From Anodontia alba (lineage: Eukaryota > Mollusca > Bivalvia > Lucinida > Lucinidae): a DNA stretch of 64,000 nucleotides. Positions within the stretch are counted from its first letter, which is position 1, and each line of letters opens with the position of its first letter. The position numbers and the translations under genes are program-made. Below are positions 54,288 through 64,000 of this stretch, piece by piece. The stretch covers positions 127,426,555-127,490,554 of the forward strand of contig OZ024821.1 in NCBI GenBank assembly GCA_964016985.1, written 5' to 3'. Below the pieces are notes generated by a model. That model saw only the letters and a list, made by a program, of their open reading frames with translations. It was not told the DNA's origin and did not search any database.

Positions 54288-54779
54288 GTCCTACATCATT
54301 TGGACGATACGGCAAACGGCAAAGACTTTCCCATTATAGAGGAAACGCTCCGAGAGGCGAAGAGGGTACTACGTCAAAATGGCGTAATGATTATTGCAGA
54401 CGCTCTACCGTATTCTTTAAGGGAAGCTTCTTGGATTGGCCAGCTGGATACAAAATTAATGGAAAGATTCAGCAAACTATTTCCGTCAGTAACGCAATAC
54501 AAAGAAATGCTTGAGAAGAATGGGTTTCAGATGGTTTCAAAATTAAATATTCTTGGTTCAGAGCTAGTGAAAAATTACTTTGACCCTGAAGGTCCACTGA
54601 AGAAAGAATGGAGAAACGGGCTGTCTGTATTTGGGTTAGCAACAGAAAAGGAAATTCTTAATATTGAACAGCGTGTACGTAAAATGAATGAAGATGGCAC
54701 AATGGTTCAGTTTATGAAAGAACATGACAAAGTATCACAAATAGGAACTTTAGCTATATTAGCTTGTGTTTCTTTGTAG
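54288..54779 (+). CDS. Methyltransferase terminal exon, copy a
   Basis: 163 codons plus TAG after acceptor GATATTCCAG (to 54287). It starts VLHHLDDTANGKDFPIIEET. It supplies the rest of the fold: REAKRVLRQNGVMIIADALP (strand 5 and post-motif region), then a helical tail with SVTQYKEMLEKNGFQMVSKL, and ends LAILACVSL. Phase 0 matches exon 2, giving a 279-residue enzyme. An AATAAA lies at 54810-54815. Its upstream flank differs from those of copies b and c. All coding features are intact. Confidence 0.88.
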   Translation, partial: VLHHLDDTANGKDFPIIEETLREAKRVLRQNGVMIIADALPYSLREASWIGQLDTKLMERFSKLFPSVTQYKEMLEKNGFQMVSKLNILGSELVKNYFDPEGPLKKEWRNGLSVFGLATEKEILNIEQRVRKMNEDGTMVQFMKEHDKVSQIGTLAILACVSL

Positions 54780-55269
54780 CTGTATCACTGAAGATTAACA
54801 GATAAGAATAATAAACAGTACCTTTTTACCCTAAAAATTGGGACTACCAGACCTGAGTAAAATAGTATAGACACAAACTGGACGTCATCGAATGAGACGT
54901 CTGATCAGGGTTTATACTGTTTGCCACTCATCCAGTGTTTTTAGAGACATCAACAGCTAGTTCTAAGGAGTTGTTCATAGTTTAGCACAAGTATAGTAAG
55001 TAGTTAAGGTGTCCAAATATTTAGGAGTATATGGTAGACGGAAAAAAGTACAGATTACATACTCAAATAATTTTACAAAATTACCGTATTTACCCTTAAT
55101 TCTTAGCAAACAGCGTAGATCGAGATCAGATCAGGGTTGACAATGTTTGCTACACATCCAGGAGTTTTAGACACACCAACATCTAGTTACAAGGAGTTCT
55201 TCAAGTTTCAGCAAATGTTTGGTAAGGAGTCAAGGTGTTCCAATAATTAGGGTTAATACGATATTCCAG
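54780..55269. other. Spacer between terminal exons a and b
   Basis: Contains AATAAA (54810), D2 hairpin remnants at about 54860-54925 and 55090-55150, and the acceptor region for copy b. It is nearly identical to 55762-56243. Confidence 0.7.
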
Positions 55270-55761
55270 GTCCTACATCATTTGGATGATACGGCAAACG
55301 GCAAAGACTTTCCTAATATAGAGGAAACGCTCCGAGAGGCGAAGAGAGTATTATGTCAGAATGGCGTAATGATTATTGCAGACGCTCTACCGTATTCTTT
55401 AAGGGAAGCTTCTTGGATTGGCCAGCTGGATACAAAATTAATGGAAAGATTCAGCAAACTATTTCCGTCAGTAACGCAATACAAAGAAATGCTTGAGAAG
55501 AATGGGTTTCAGATGGTTTCAAAATTAAATATTCTTGGTTCAGAGCTAGTGAAAAATTACTTTGACCCTGAAGGTCCACTGAAGAAAGAATGGAGAAACG
55601 GGCTGTCTGTATTTGGGTTAGCAACAGAAAAGGAAATTCTTAATATTGAACAGCGTGTACGTAAAATGAATGAAGATGGCACAATGGTTCAGTTTATGAA
55701 AGAACATGACAAAGTATCACAAATAGGAACTTTAGCTATATTAGCTTGTGTTTCTTTGTAG
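55270..55761 (+). CDS. Methyltransferase terminal exon, copy b (chimeric)
   Basis: The same 492-bp exon with acceptor, frame, stop and AATAAA (about 55792) preserved. The first third carries copy c-type differences (DFPNIEE, RVLCQNG, GATGATACG). From WIGQLDTKLMERFSKLF to the end, and through the downstream spacer, it is copy a-type. The upstream flank is copy c-type. This is what a crossover between an a-like and a c-like exon would leave. It is as intact as its neighbours, so it could be spliced to exon 2 as an alternative terminal exon. Confidence 0.88.
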   Translation, partial: VLHHLDDTANGKDFPNIEETLREAKRVLCQNGVMIIADALPYSLREASWIGQLDTKLMERFSKLFPSVTQYKEMLEKNGFQMVSKLNILGSELVKNYFDPEGPLKKEWRNGLSVFGLATEKEILNIEQRVRKMNEDGTMVQFMKEHDKVSQIGTLAILACVSL

Positions 55762-56243
55762 CTGTATCACTGAAGATTAACAGATAAGAATAATAAACAG
55801 TACCTTTTTACCCTAAAAATTGGGACTACCAGACCTGAGTAAAATAGTATAGACACAAACTGGACGTCATCGAATGAGACGTCTGATCAGGGTTTATACT
55901 GTTTGCCACTCATCCAGTGTTTTTAGAGACATCAACAGCTAGTTCTAAGGAGTTGTTCATAGTTTAGCACAAGTATAGTAAGGTGTCCAAATATTTAGGA
56001 GTATACGGTAGACGGAAAAAAGTACAGATTACATACTCAAATAATTTTACAAAATTACCGTATTTACCCTTAATTCTTAGCAAACAGCAGAGATCGAGAT
56101 CAGATCAGGGTTGACAATGTTTGCTACACATCCAGGAGTTTTAGACACACCAACATCTAGTTACAAGGAGTTCTTCAAGTTTCAGCAAAAGTTTGGTAAG
56201 GAGTCAAGGTGTTCCAATAATTAGGGTTAATACGATATTCCAG

Positions 56244-56735
56244 GTCCTACATCATTTGGATGATACGGCAAACGGCGAAGACTTTCCTAATATAGAGGAA
56301 GCGCTCCGAGAGGCGAAGAGAGTATTATGTCAGAATGGCGTAATGATTATTGCAGACGCTCTACCGTATTCTTTAAGGGAAGCTTCTTGGATTGCCCAAC
56401 TGGATAGAAAATTAACGGAAAGATACAGCAAATTATTTCCGTCAGTGATGCAGTATAACTTAATGCTTGAGAAGAGTGGGTTTCAGATGGTTTCGAAATT
56501 AATTATTCTTGGTTCAGAGCTAGTAAAAAATTACTTTGACCCTGAAGGTCCACTGAAGAAAGAATGGAGAAACGGGCTGTCTGTATTTGGGTTAGCAACA
56601 GAAAATGAAATTCTTAATATTGAACAGCGTGTACGCAAAATGAATAAAGATGGCACAATGGTTCAGTTTATGAAAGAACATGACAGATGTCTACAAATCG
56701 GGTCTATAGCTATATTAGCTTGTATTTCTTTGTAG
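56244..56735 (+). CDS. Methyltransferase terminal exon, copy c
   Basis: Third copy, phase 0 acceptor CCAG, 163 codons and TAG, then AATAAA at 56766-56771. It is more diverged from a and b: WIAQLDRKLTERYSKLF, MQYNLMLEKSGFQMVSKLI, VRKMNKDGTMVQF, HDRCLQIGSIAILACISL. Substitutions are scattered and mostly conservative and the frame is intact, suggesting selection rather than decay. The flank after the stop is unlike those of copies a and b, marking the end of the array. Confidence 0.88.
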   Translation, partial: VLHHLDDTANGEDFPNIEEALREAKRVLCQNGVMIIADALPYSLREASWIAQLDRKLTERYSKLFPSVMQYNLMLEKSGFQMVSKLIILGSELVKNYFDPEGPLKKEWRNGLSVFGLATENEILNIEQRVRKMNKDGTMVQFMKEHDRCLQIGSIAILACISL

Positions 56736-56940
56736 CTGTATATTTTTTTTATTGTGAATATTTTAAATAAACAGATAAAGACTTAAGCAGTAACGTTTCT
56801 ACTTTAAATATTAGGACAGACAGACAGACATGAGCAATGAGTTTAGATCTAGATCAGCCGTCACAGAACGCGGCATCCGATTAGGTTCGCAACATTGTTT
56901 TCCTGGAAACTCATCAAACAGTTTTAGAAACAATTCAGCA
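56736..56940. other. 3' flank of the methyltransferase gene
   Basis: AATAAA at 56766, then a decayed D2-like remnant. No further exon. Confidence 0.5.
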
Positions 56941-57179
56941 GGCCCATTTGTTCAAAGCATTGTTAGCTTAACGAGCTCTTTATTGGTCAGAATGTTAACT
57001 GTTCTAGTAAGTACAATATCTTATTCACAGGTATTTTTGCTGAAAACATGTATCTTTTGCATATGCAAAAGCTACTCACATTTATTCAGCGAAAATATCA
57101 GCATATATCTCATATTTAATGATCAAAGTTTTAATGATACGTTAACTAACGACATCGTTAGTTTTTAACAACTGGGCCC
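56941..57179. mobile_element. Family F MITE
   Basis: GGCCCATTTGTTCAAAGC and TTTTAACAACTGGGCCC ends; TTTGCATATGCAAAAGCTAC hairpin. Confidence 0.75.
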
Positions 57180-57275
57180 AGGAAGTTAACACTGGTGCAG
57201 CTAAACCCGGATACGCCCTAGTTTTGCAAATGGATACACATTCAGGAGAGAGAAGAATGAAGAAAATATATTTTG

Positions 57276-57371
57276 ACTCCCTTCTGAAAGGGGTCTTTTC
57301 TAAAAGGGAACATTTCTCCGCTTGCAAGTGGCCTTTTTTATTATTTTGATGGGACTCCTTTTTAGAAAGTC
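57276..57371. repeat. Family I-like hairpin, decayed
   Basis: CCTTCTGAAAGGGGTCTTTT and GGGACTCCTTTTTAGAAAG arms. Confidence 0.5.
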
Positions 57372-57429
57372 TTGGTGTCCAAGAAAGCAAACAGAAAAAT
57401 GACAAAAACCTGCCAAGTATATGAAAGCC

Positions 57430-57681
57430 TCAAAAGACACATTTTATACTCTCTTTCAAAAACTGTACATAAAAATTTTCTCTCCCTTTTAAGTTCATTA
57501 ATATACTGTGCTCATCATTTTCAAAAATCAACATGAAGCCTAATTCAGTCGGGAGCCGGATGTGGTTATATGTGTTATATTTGTTTATATGCAGGTCCGC
57601 ACTGAATTGAAAGTTATATTTTTTCATATCGGTAACCAAATAACATTTTTCCGTAACATTGTTCGCTTCGCAGATGCACAT
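57430..57681 (-). CDS. Possible terminal exon of an unrecognised gene
   Basis: A minus-strand acceptor-like CATGTTTGTTTCAG is followed by 83 open codons starting MCICEANNVTEKCYLV. They continue with HIRLPTELGFMLIFENDEHS and end at TGA. Composition looks protein-like (mixed polar and hydrophobic, few low-complexity runs). I do not recognise the family and see no partner exon upstream. The first part is duplicated at 58345-58440, where it is frame-damaged. It could be a live exon, a decayed one, or chance. Confidence 0.3.
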   Translation of the reverse strand: MCICEANNVTEKCYLVTDMKKYNFQFSADLHINKYNTYNHIRLPTELGFMLIFENDEHSILMNLKGRENFYVQFLKESIKCVF

Positions 57682-58747
57682 CTGAAACAAACATGATTTT
57701 GTTTTTTACTGAAATGACATGTTCTTATATTGAAATAAGTTAAATACATATGACCAATCGAAATCATTCTAGGTATTTTCTTCTTTGTTTAATCTTCTCC
57801 CCAAAAGAGGCGGACCCATGTCACATGAATATTCAGTAGAAACTTTCCAGAGAGGCTCAGTGTTCGTCTTTTGCTACGTTCATGATGTTAGGAATGTTGC
57901 GAGTTTTCTTCTCTATCAATTCTTCTCCGCACAAAGATGCGGAGTCACGTCTCATGAATATTAAGTGGAATGCTGGGTGTGGTTGGGTGAGGCAAATTTG
58001 TCGTGTATCTTGCGTTACCAGGGCGTCTAACTGATATTGGCTTACAGTTGGGCAAGGCCTGCTGTCCTTGCAGCAGGTATGGGAAGAGGGAGAATGTCTA
58101 ATTTCGTCTGTGCCTTCACTTTCATTCATTTTTATCATTCTCCCCTGTCCCTCGCTTTCATCGCTTTTACTATCTCTTCTATCTCTCGTCTTCCTTTCTC
58201 TGGGAGACAACACAAAATGACCTACAAGGGTTGACGTGTCGTTAAACCCCTAACATAATTAGTTGAATGCTTTCAGCTCTAATTCGCTCTGAAGCACGTG
58301 CATTCATGTAGTCTGATGACGTGGCTTATGGCAGCCATATATTTATATGCAGGTCCGCACTGAATTGAAAGTTATATTTTTTCATATCGGTAACCAAATA
58401 ACATTGTTCGCTTCGCAGATGTACATCTGAAACAAACATGATTTTGTTTTTTACTGAAATGACATGTTCTTATGTTGAAATAAGTTAAATATATATGACC
58501 AATCGAAATCATTCTAGGTATTTTCTTCACTTTCATTCATTTTCATCATTCTCCCCTGTCCCTCTCTTTCATCTCCTCTACTATCTCTTCTATCTCTCGT
58601 CTCTCTTTCTCTTGGAGACAACACAAAATGACCTACAAGGGTTGACGTGTCGTTAAACCCCAACACAATTAGTTGAATGCTTTCAGATCAAATTCGCTCA
58701 GAAGCACGTGCATTCATGTAGTCTGATGACGTGGCTTATGGCAGCCG
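57588..58747. repeat. Tandem duplication with a 330-bp difference
   Basis: Block 1 is 57588-57786 joined to 58116-58338. Block 2 is 58343-58747. GCAGGTCCGCACTGAATTGA and GACCTACAAGGGTTGACGTG mark equivalent points. Block 1 carries an additional 57787-58115. Confidence 0.85.
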
Positions 58748-59141
58748 TATATGAAGCAAAATGTTAGAGATATGTGTTGAAAGCAGCTGATCAACATCTA
58801 CCCCATTAGGATAACACACACAAATTTATAGTTCTTTGCCATAGTTCTAGATACGTAAATTCTTGCACACAAGATAAGGAAATCCTGGATTTAACCCTGG
58901 GAAAGAAATTCTTATCCTACCCAATTTGTCCTACCCAGGGTAAGATAAAAATCGAGAATGCTCACGTGTTTGATGTGTACTGGTTGTAATGGGCGTTACG
59001 TACGCCATCGTTAAGATTTATGCCACTAACTTTAATGACGCCATTGTGCGCCACAGTAAGTAATGTCGTCACAATATGGCGGATGCCAGCACTCGAAGTG
59101 GCTGCATTAAAAAAACCTACGTTTAGAAAGGATAGGTGTGC
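58748..59141. other. Intergenic, nothing recognised
   Basis: No repeat or exon identified; CpG-containing unique-looking sequence. Confidence 0.4.
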
Positions 59142-59292
59142 AAGAAAAAGAATCTATCATGGGTGTGAGGGGTAGATAGAAAAATCCGTCCTTCGCGATC
59201 ACTCTCTGGCATCACTCGGCAAGCCTCGTGATGCCACTGTGATCCTCGGAACGGATTTTTTTTCATCTACCCCTCACACCAATGATAGATCC
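59142..59292. repeat. Inverted-repeat element
   Basis: GATCTATCAT-type ends: ATCTATCATGGGTGTGAGGG and CCCTCACACCAATGATAGAT; AAAATCCGT / ACGGATTTT subterminal pairs. Confidence 0.75.
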
Positions 59293-59343
59293 TTATAGTA
59301 TTTCTTAAACAAAATATATTGGCATTCGTCCTCATTTCTCCAC

Positions 59344-59425
59344 TAAAACATATGTTATGAGTCCTCTTAAGAAGCGCCTCGCGGCGTCGCTGCTAATGAG
59401 GTCTCACAACGTATGTTTTATGAGG
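59344..59425. mobile_element. Family G fold-back element
   Basis: AAACATATGTTATGAGTCCT and its inverted partner around GCGCCTCGCGGCGTC. Confidence 0.7.
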
Positions 59426-59459
59426 AATAAGAAAAATATTGTGTATGTATACTATTCTT

Positions 59460-59702
59460 GGCCCAGTTGTTCAAAGCTAACGATGTCGTTAGTTAACGAA
59501 TCGTTAAAACTTTAATAATTAAATATGGCAAATATGCTAATATTTTTGCTGAAAAAATGTGAGTAGCTTTTGCATTTGCAAAAGCTACTGACATTTTTTC
59601 AGCAAAAATAACTGTGAATTGAATATTGTACTTACTAGAACAGTTAATATTTTGACCACTAACGGGCTCGTTAAGCTAACGATGCTTTGAACAACTGGGC
59701 CC
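59460..59702. mobile_element. Family F MITE, good copy
   Basis: GGCCCAGTTGTTCAAAGC at both ends, GAGTAGCTTTTGCATTTGCA hairpin in the centre. Confidence 0.82.
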
Positions 59703-60265
59703 TTATCTAGAGTTATGTAAGCCATATAGCGTGGTGCCCCAAAGACTGACAAGGTTACGGGACTGAAGTGAACATATTCTAAAAGGAATCACCCATGAGA
59801 GCAATGAACACATTGACTAAGCTGAAAAAAAAAAGATGACGAGTCATTTCACGTACGTATGGACAATGAGGTGTGTTTTGGCAGCCAATTACATTAAGAC
59901 AGATTTATGTGGTAAGGAGGTTGCTAGAAATCAAAAAAAAAAAAAATGAAAATCTGGTTTCAAACCTTCAATATTCTAAAAGGCCCTCAAATAATGTAGA
60001 ACCCCACATACCCCTGTATTCATTATATTATGGAGAACAGGGAGGCTACATTATATAGAATTGTTAACGTAATGATACCAAATTATGAAATCATTGGATA
60101 CTAAGAATATGTCAACAGACAGGGACGACTCTAAAGAAACTACAGATGCGCATGAAGATCAAATCCAGACATTTCGGATTTACTCAAAAGGTACCGAAAG
60201 GGGACTGAATACGTCTGGTAGATTCTCTCCCATCTTTATGACTCCCTAATATTGCTTTTCTGCGC
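59703..60265. other. Intergenic, nothing recognised
   Basis: The open frame 59873-60058 (+) has no motif and includes an A-tract; not supported. Confidence 0.4.
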
Positions 60266-60344
60266 ACTTAATGAATATGGAAAGTATTTGCTCCCTAGGA
60301 GAGCAAATTCTTTCCTTTTAGAGCTGACTCCCTTTTAGAAGGGG
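60266..60344. repeat. Family I hairpin
   Basis: GCTCCCTAGGAGAGCAAATTC apex and GGAAAGTATTT / AATTCTTTCCTTT arms. Confidence 0.65.
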
Positions 60345-61159
60345 ACAAGACAAGTTTGAAAGTTTACATAACTAGATTACCACTAGTCTGACTGCTGTTG
60401 TCATGCGTTTGTCGAGTCAGTAGATGACGTTAGAATAAAACACAGTAGTCATGCATTAGATATTTGCCAGTCTGGCTGATATGTCTCGAGCCTCTGCTAT
60501 CTATGCATGCGCCAGAATAACACACACGAAATGAAATTTTATACAAATAGACATCCGTCAGTCTGGCTTTTCATTTTTTAAGTTTCATCTTAACATGATA
60601 ACAGAATCAAACGCAACAAGCTGAACCGTATACGTCTAAACACCTGACCCGTCAGTCTGGCAGATGTCCTGATAATCTATGAATAATACTTGAATCAACC
60701 GCAGAAAAATGAACCTTATACATACAGACGTTTGTCGGCCTCGCTGATATTTTCCGTACTCATCTGATCTGTAGATAGTGCAAAACAAATGATCCTTACA
60801 CAAGGCACCTATCAGGCTAGCTAATTTTCCCGTAGTCGTCTGCTCTGTATATGAGGCTTGCCAAAATACAGCAAATGAGAGCCAACACATCAGTCTGGGT
60901 GATATTTCACGCACTCGTCTGATGTGTACATGGTATTTGAACAAACCACAACAAACTAAGCCTTTCACATCCAGACATGCGACCGTCAGTTTGTTTGATA
61001 TATATCATAATCGTTTGATTTGACCATGATATTTGAACCCACCACAACAAAGTTAGTCATACACCTGCCAGGCTGACCGAAATGTCCCTATGAACTATAC
61101 ATGATGTTTAAATGAACTGCAGAAAACGAACCTTTTATGTCTAAACACCCGTTCGTCCT

Positions 61160-61438
61160 CATCACAAGAACATACCTATATAATTTTGACCCCCTAAAAC
61201 CCCACTTTTATATAGTAAAACTGGGGTTTACAGGGGCATACATTATTTTTCTTATTTCTGCTCAAAAACATAGATTGTGGGTACTCGTTAGAACCGCCTC
61301 GGCGAGGCGGTTCTAACGAGCACCCACAATCTATGTTTTGAGCAGAAATAAGAAAAATATCAGGGTTTATATTCCAAAAAAATTCAGATTTTGGATGTAA
61401 AATTTTCTTTATATTTGAATAGGCGTGTTTTCGTAATG
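61160..61438 (-). mobile_element. Family A fold-back element
   Basis: Complete reverse copy CATCACAAGAACATACC to TTTTCGTAATG within the satellite. Confidence 0.88.
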
Positions 61439-61707
61439 TGCTGATGCTTCCCGTACCCGTCTGATCTATATATGATATTTTGATAAACGACAACAGAGAC
61501 GTACATATCTAGATACCCGCCAGTCTGATTGATATTTCCTGTACTGTATTTGTTCGGTCTTTTATCTCGACCATAATATATTACGGGCAACAGCTAAATC
61601 ACAGGTAGAGCCTATAATGAAGCAAAGATGAGGATTCAACAGAGACAACGTGTTGAGACATTTGGAGATCCCTGGGTCGTCAAATAACACCACTGGAATA
61701 CCGGTGA

Positions 61708-61730
61708 GCAAAAAAAAAAAAAAAAAAAAC
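61708..61730. repeat. Poly-A tract
   Basis: About 22 A residues inside the satellite region. Confidence 0.85.
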
Positions 61731-61871
61731 AGACATAAAAAGTTCCGGCCCAGACCAGTATTTAAGTCGGGGGCCATCAAAGATTCTGGACCCACCGGCG
61801 GGTAATTAAACCACGTCTATCTGATTGATAATTTCCCTACTTGCCTGTATGTATCTGATATTCGAACGAAC

Positions 61872-62136
61872 CATCATATAGTTTTGACCCCCTTAAACCC
61901 CACTTTTATTTAGTAAAACCGGGGTTTACAGGGGTATACATTATTTTCTTGTTTATGCTCAAAACATAGCTTGTTAGAACAGCCTCGCCGAGGCGGTTCT
62001 AACGAGTACACACAATCTATGTTTTGAGAAAGATGAAAAATTTCAATTTTTTTTGTCTGAAAATTTTCCTTTTTTGGGGGGGTGGGGGGGGGGTGTAGAA
62101 TTTTGAATATATTTGAATAGGCGCGTTTTCGTAATG
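61872..62136 (-). mobile_element. Family A element, 5' end eroded
   Basis: CATCATATAGTTTTGACCCC (the CGAAAACATGCC part is missing) to TTTTCGTAATG; contains a G-run insertion near 62077-62095. Confidence 0.8.
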
Positions 62137-62168
62137 ACTTAGGAAAGGCCATAACCCCGAACGTTTCC

Positions 62169-62302
62169 GAGGCGGTTCTACCGAGTACCCACAATCTTTG
62201 TTTTGAGCAGAAATGTGAAAAATATTAGAATTTTTATCTGAAAATTTTCATTTTTTGGTGGTAAAATTTTCAGTATATTTGAATAGGCTTGTTTTCGTAA
62301 TG
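62169..62302 (-). mobile_element. Half family A element
   Basis: Begins at the hairpin apex (GAGGCGGTTCTACCGAGTAC) and ends TTTTCGTAATG. Confidence 0.82.
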
Positions 62303-62514
62303 GACAAAAAAGTATCCTAACTAGACACCCGTCAGTCTCGTTGATATTTCCGTTACTTGTCTAGTCTGTACATGATGAGGCAGAGGACTCCTCTGCGGAC
62401 CGGACATTTAATGATAGCCCCGCTTTGAAAAGAAAGAGGCTATACTGAATTTGCCTCGTCCAGTCATTCCTTCCTTTCCTCATTCCCTCCGTCCGTCATT
62501 CCGTCCATCCTCAG

Positions 62515-63540
62515 CAGATAGATTTTGGTCGCACTTTTCTTAAAAACTGTAAGGGTTACAAAATTAAAATTTGGTACACACATACCCAGTGGGCTGATGT
62601 ATCAGGTATACTAGAAACAGGGCCAGGGCCTGTAACTCGTGGAGTAACAGCCCCTGATAGGTTTTACAATTTGCCATTAATGAAAAATATTCGTCACATT
62701 TTTTTTTCAAAAACTGTAAGGGTTACAAATTTGAAATCTGATACACACATGGACAGTGAGTTGATGTATTGTGTATACTGGAATCCGAATCAAGGGCCCA
62801 TAACTTTAGAGATAAATCTCGTAATAGGTTTTACAATAGCCATAAAATGAAACATTGATAGGTTTTACAATTTTCCATCAATGTAAAATTTGCATTATAG
62901 ATTTCACAGGGATTATGAAAGCTGTAAAGTTGACACTTGGTACATACGTGGAAGGTGATAGATTTTTGTCGCACTTTTCTCAATAACTGTAATGGTTACA
63001 AAATTTAAATTTGGTACACACATACCCAGTTGGCTGATGAATTATGTGTACCAGAAACAAGACCAAGGGCCTATCTCGTGGAGTTACATCCCTTGATAGG
63101 ATTTTAATTGGCCATTAATGAAAACGTGTCACTTTTTTCTTCAGAACTGTAAGGGTTACACAGTTGAAATCTGGTTAATACTTGGACAGTGGGCTGATGT
63201 ACTGTGTGTACCAGAATCAGGGCCAAGAGCCCATAACTCTTAAGAGTTAAATCCTTTTTTAGGTTTTACAATTTACCATAAATGAAAACATTTCATTACA
63301 GATTTCTCAGGAACTATGAAAGCAATAAATTTTAAACCTGGTACACACAAGGGGCTGTTGTATCGTGTACACCAGAATCAGGTCCAAGGGCCTATAACTC
63401 TTGGAGTTACATCCCTTGATGGATAGTAGGTTGATGTACCGTGTATACTGGAATTTGGGCCATAGGCCCATAACTCATGGAGTTAAATCCCTTCATAGAT
63501 TTTACGTTGCAGTTTTGCCATGTCCTACAGTGATGTTATC
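62515..63540. repeat. Degenerate tandem repeat, about 170-230-bp units
   Basis: Units share CTGTAAGGGTTACAAA, TTGGTACACACATACCCAGT, GGGCCTATAACTC and GGAGTTACATCCCTTGATAG. About five to six units; some are shortened. Confidence 0.8.
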
Positions 63541-63666
63541 TGGTAAGTATGAATTCAAAATCTTTCAACAATGTTGGTGTTTCTCCTCTGATAGCGCTGC
63601 GGCGGGCTATAGTCAGATCCTCTGACAGTTCTAGTTGTAATTTGGAGCTGCATCAGAATTAAAGAC
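63541..63666. other. Short unassigned stretch
   Basis: Nothing recognised. Confidence 0.4.
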
Positions 63667-63809
63667 CATCACAAGGCGGTTCTAACGAGAACACACAATC
63701 TATGTTTTGAGCAGAAATATAAAAAAATATCAGATTTTTTTTATCTGAAAATTTTCATTTTCTTGTGGTAAAATTTTCATTATATTTGTATAGGCATGTT
63801 TTCGTAATG
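63667..63809 (-). mobile_element. Family A element lacking its 5' half
   Basis: CATCAC is joined directly to AAGGCGGTTCTAACGAG, then the normal right half to TTTTCGTAATG. The deletion runs from the terminus to the hairpin apex. Confidence 0.82.
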
Positions 63810-63839
63810 CGAGGTTTAGAGCGAGTAAACCTAGCTCTA

Positions 63840-64000
63840 GCCAAAAAGTAGTTTTCCAACTGATTGTTCCAAGGCGGTTCCTCCGTTGCAGTTCTTCTTT
63901 CTACGTCTGTGATTTCATATGTGGAGTTTGTGTTGTCTTTACTTGTTCCTCATCTCTCTTTCCTTTAATGGCACAAGAGGGCTGTGCTTCGTGATAATGG
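63840..64000 (+). mobile_element. SINE-tail-like repeat at window end
   Basis: CTCATCTCTCTTTCCTTT and GGCTGTGCTTCGTGATAATGG resemble the tails at 700-780 and 33718-33740 and more distantly the SINE at 6835. Cut by the window edge. Confidence 0.35.

Larger units (their letters stand above)
60375..62370. repeat. Degenerate satellite, about 100-120-bp units
   Basis: Units share CGTCAGTCTGGCTGATAT, CTCGTCTGATCTGTACATGA, and AACAAACCACAACAAA followed by a CTAGACACC-like end. Units occur before, between and after the A elements at 61160 and 61872, so the A elements landed in an existing array. Confidence 0.8.

Noticed and set aside
54780..56243. Three separate methyltransferase genes
   Set aside because: Each copy lacks motif I and a start. 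All begin at a phase-0 splice acceptor, so they are terminal exons of one gene.

Overview
The window is AT-rich animal nuclear DNA: short exons with GT..AG introns, many small fold-back transposons, tRNA-derived SINEs, satellites, and a few genes or gene remnants. The gene content (a leucine-rich Toll-like receptor remnant, a Hairy/E(spl)-type bHLH gene with a WRPW end, a DIRS-type YR retrotransposon) together with the repeat style suggests a bivalve mollusc, perhaps a venerid-like clam. That assignment is inference. No prokaryotic or organellar sequence was seen.

Layout. 0-3 kb: the last two coding exons of an unrecognised plus-strand gene. 3-15 kb: intergenic repeats. 15.2-18.6 kb: a complete three-exon Hes-like gene on the minus strand whose last exon carries six 15-residue repeats before WRPW. 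19-22.6 kb: repeats. 22.7-24.8 kb: a broken Toll-like receptor. 25.2-27.1 kb: a minisatellite and a tandem array grown from one MITE. 28.65-35.8 kb: a large inverted repeat (arms about 2.1-2.2 kb) around a spacer with a 180-bp satellite and a second, inverted copy of the Hes 3' flank. 35.3-40.7 kb: a decayed DIRS-like element (ORF1, RT, RNase H, tyrosine recombinase) with inverted termini. 42.4-46.1 kb: a possible TIR-bounded element holding a triplicated segment. 47.8-48.6 kb: a 31-bp minisatellite. 49.1-56.7 kb: a plus-strand SAM-dependent methyltransferase gene with two 5' exons and three tandem copies of its terminal exon. 57-64 kb: duplications, satellites and MITEs.

Repeat families, named here for use below. 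A: about 270-310 bp, one end CATTACGAAAAC and the other CGTGATG (reverse complement CATCACG), a central GAACCGCC/GGCGGTTC hairpin and a second hairpin built on CCCCTGTAAACCCC/GGGGTTTAAGGGG. B: TIR AACCCTTGTCCTGCTGA with a GTTGGCTTCT/AGAAGCCAAC hairpin. C: CAGCAGACGAC ends with a TTGTCTCC/GGAGACAA hairpin. D: TIR AACCCATTTATGCC with a CAAACAGTGTAGACC hairpin; D2 is the same hairpin in other flanks. E: GCGGACAGTGAAGGCC hairpin. F: TIR GGGCCCAGTTGTTCAAAGC. G: AAACATATGTTATGAGTACT hairpin. I: GTCTACTCTAAAAGGAAAG hairpin. P: Tc1/pogo-like MITEs with ends TA|CAG...CTG|TA.

How the genes relate: the Hes-like factor would act in the nucleus as a Groucho-recruiting repressor. The methyltransferase would be a soluble small-molecule or protein methylase of unknown substrate. 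The receptor and the retroelement are both dead, and both are interrupted by an A element. I see no shared pathway; what links the loci is repeat-driven rearrangement.
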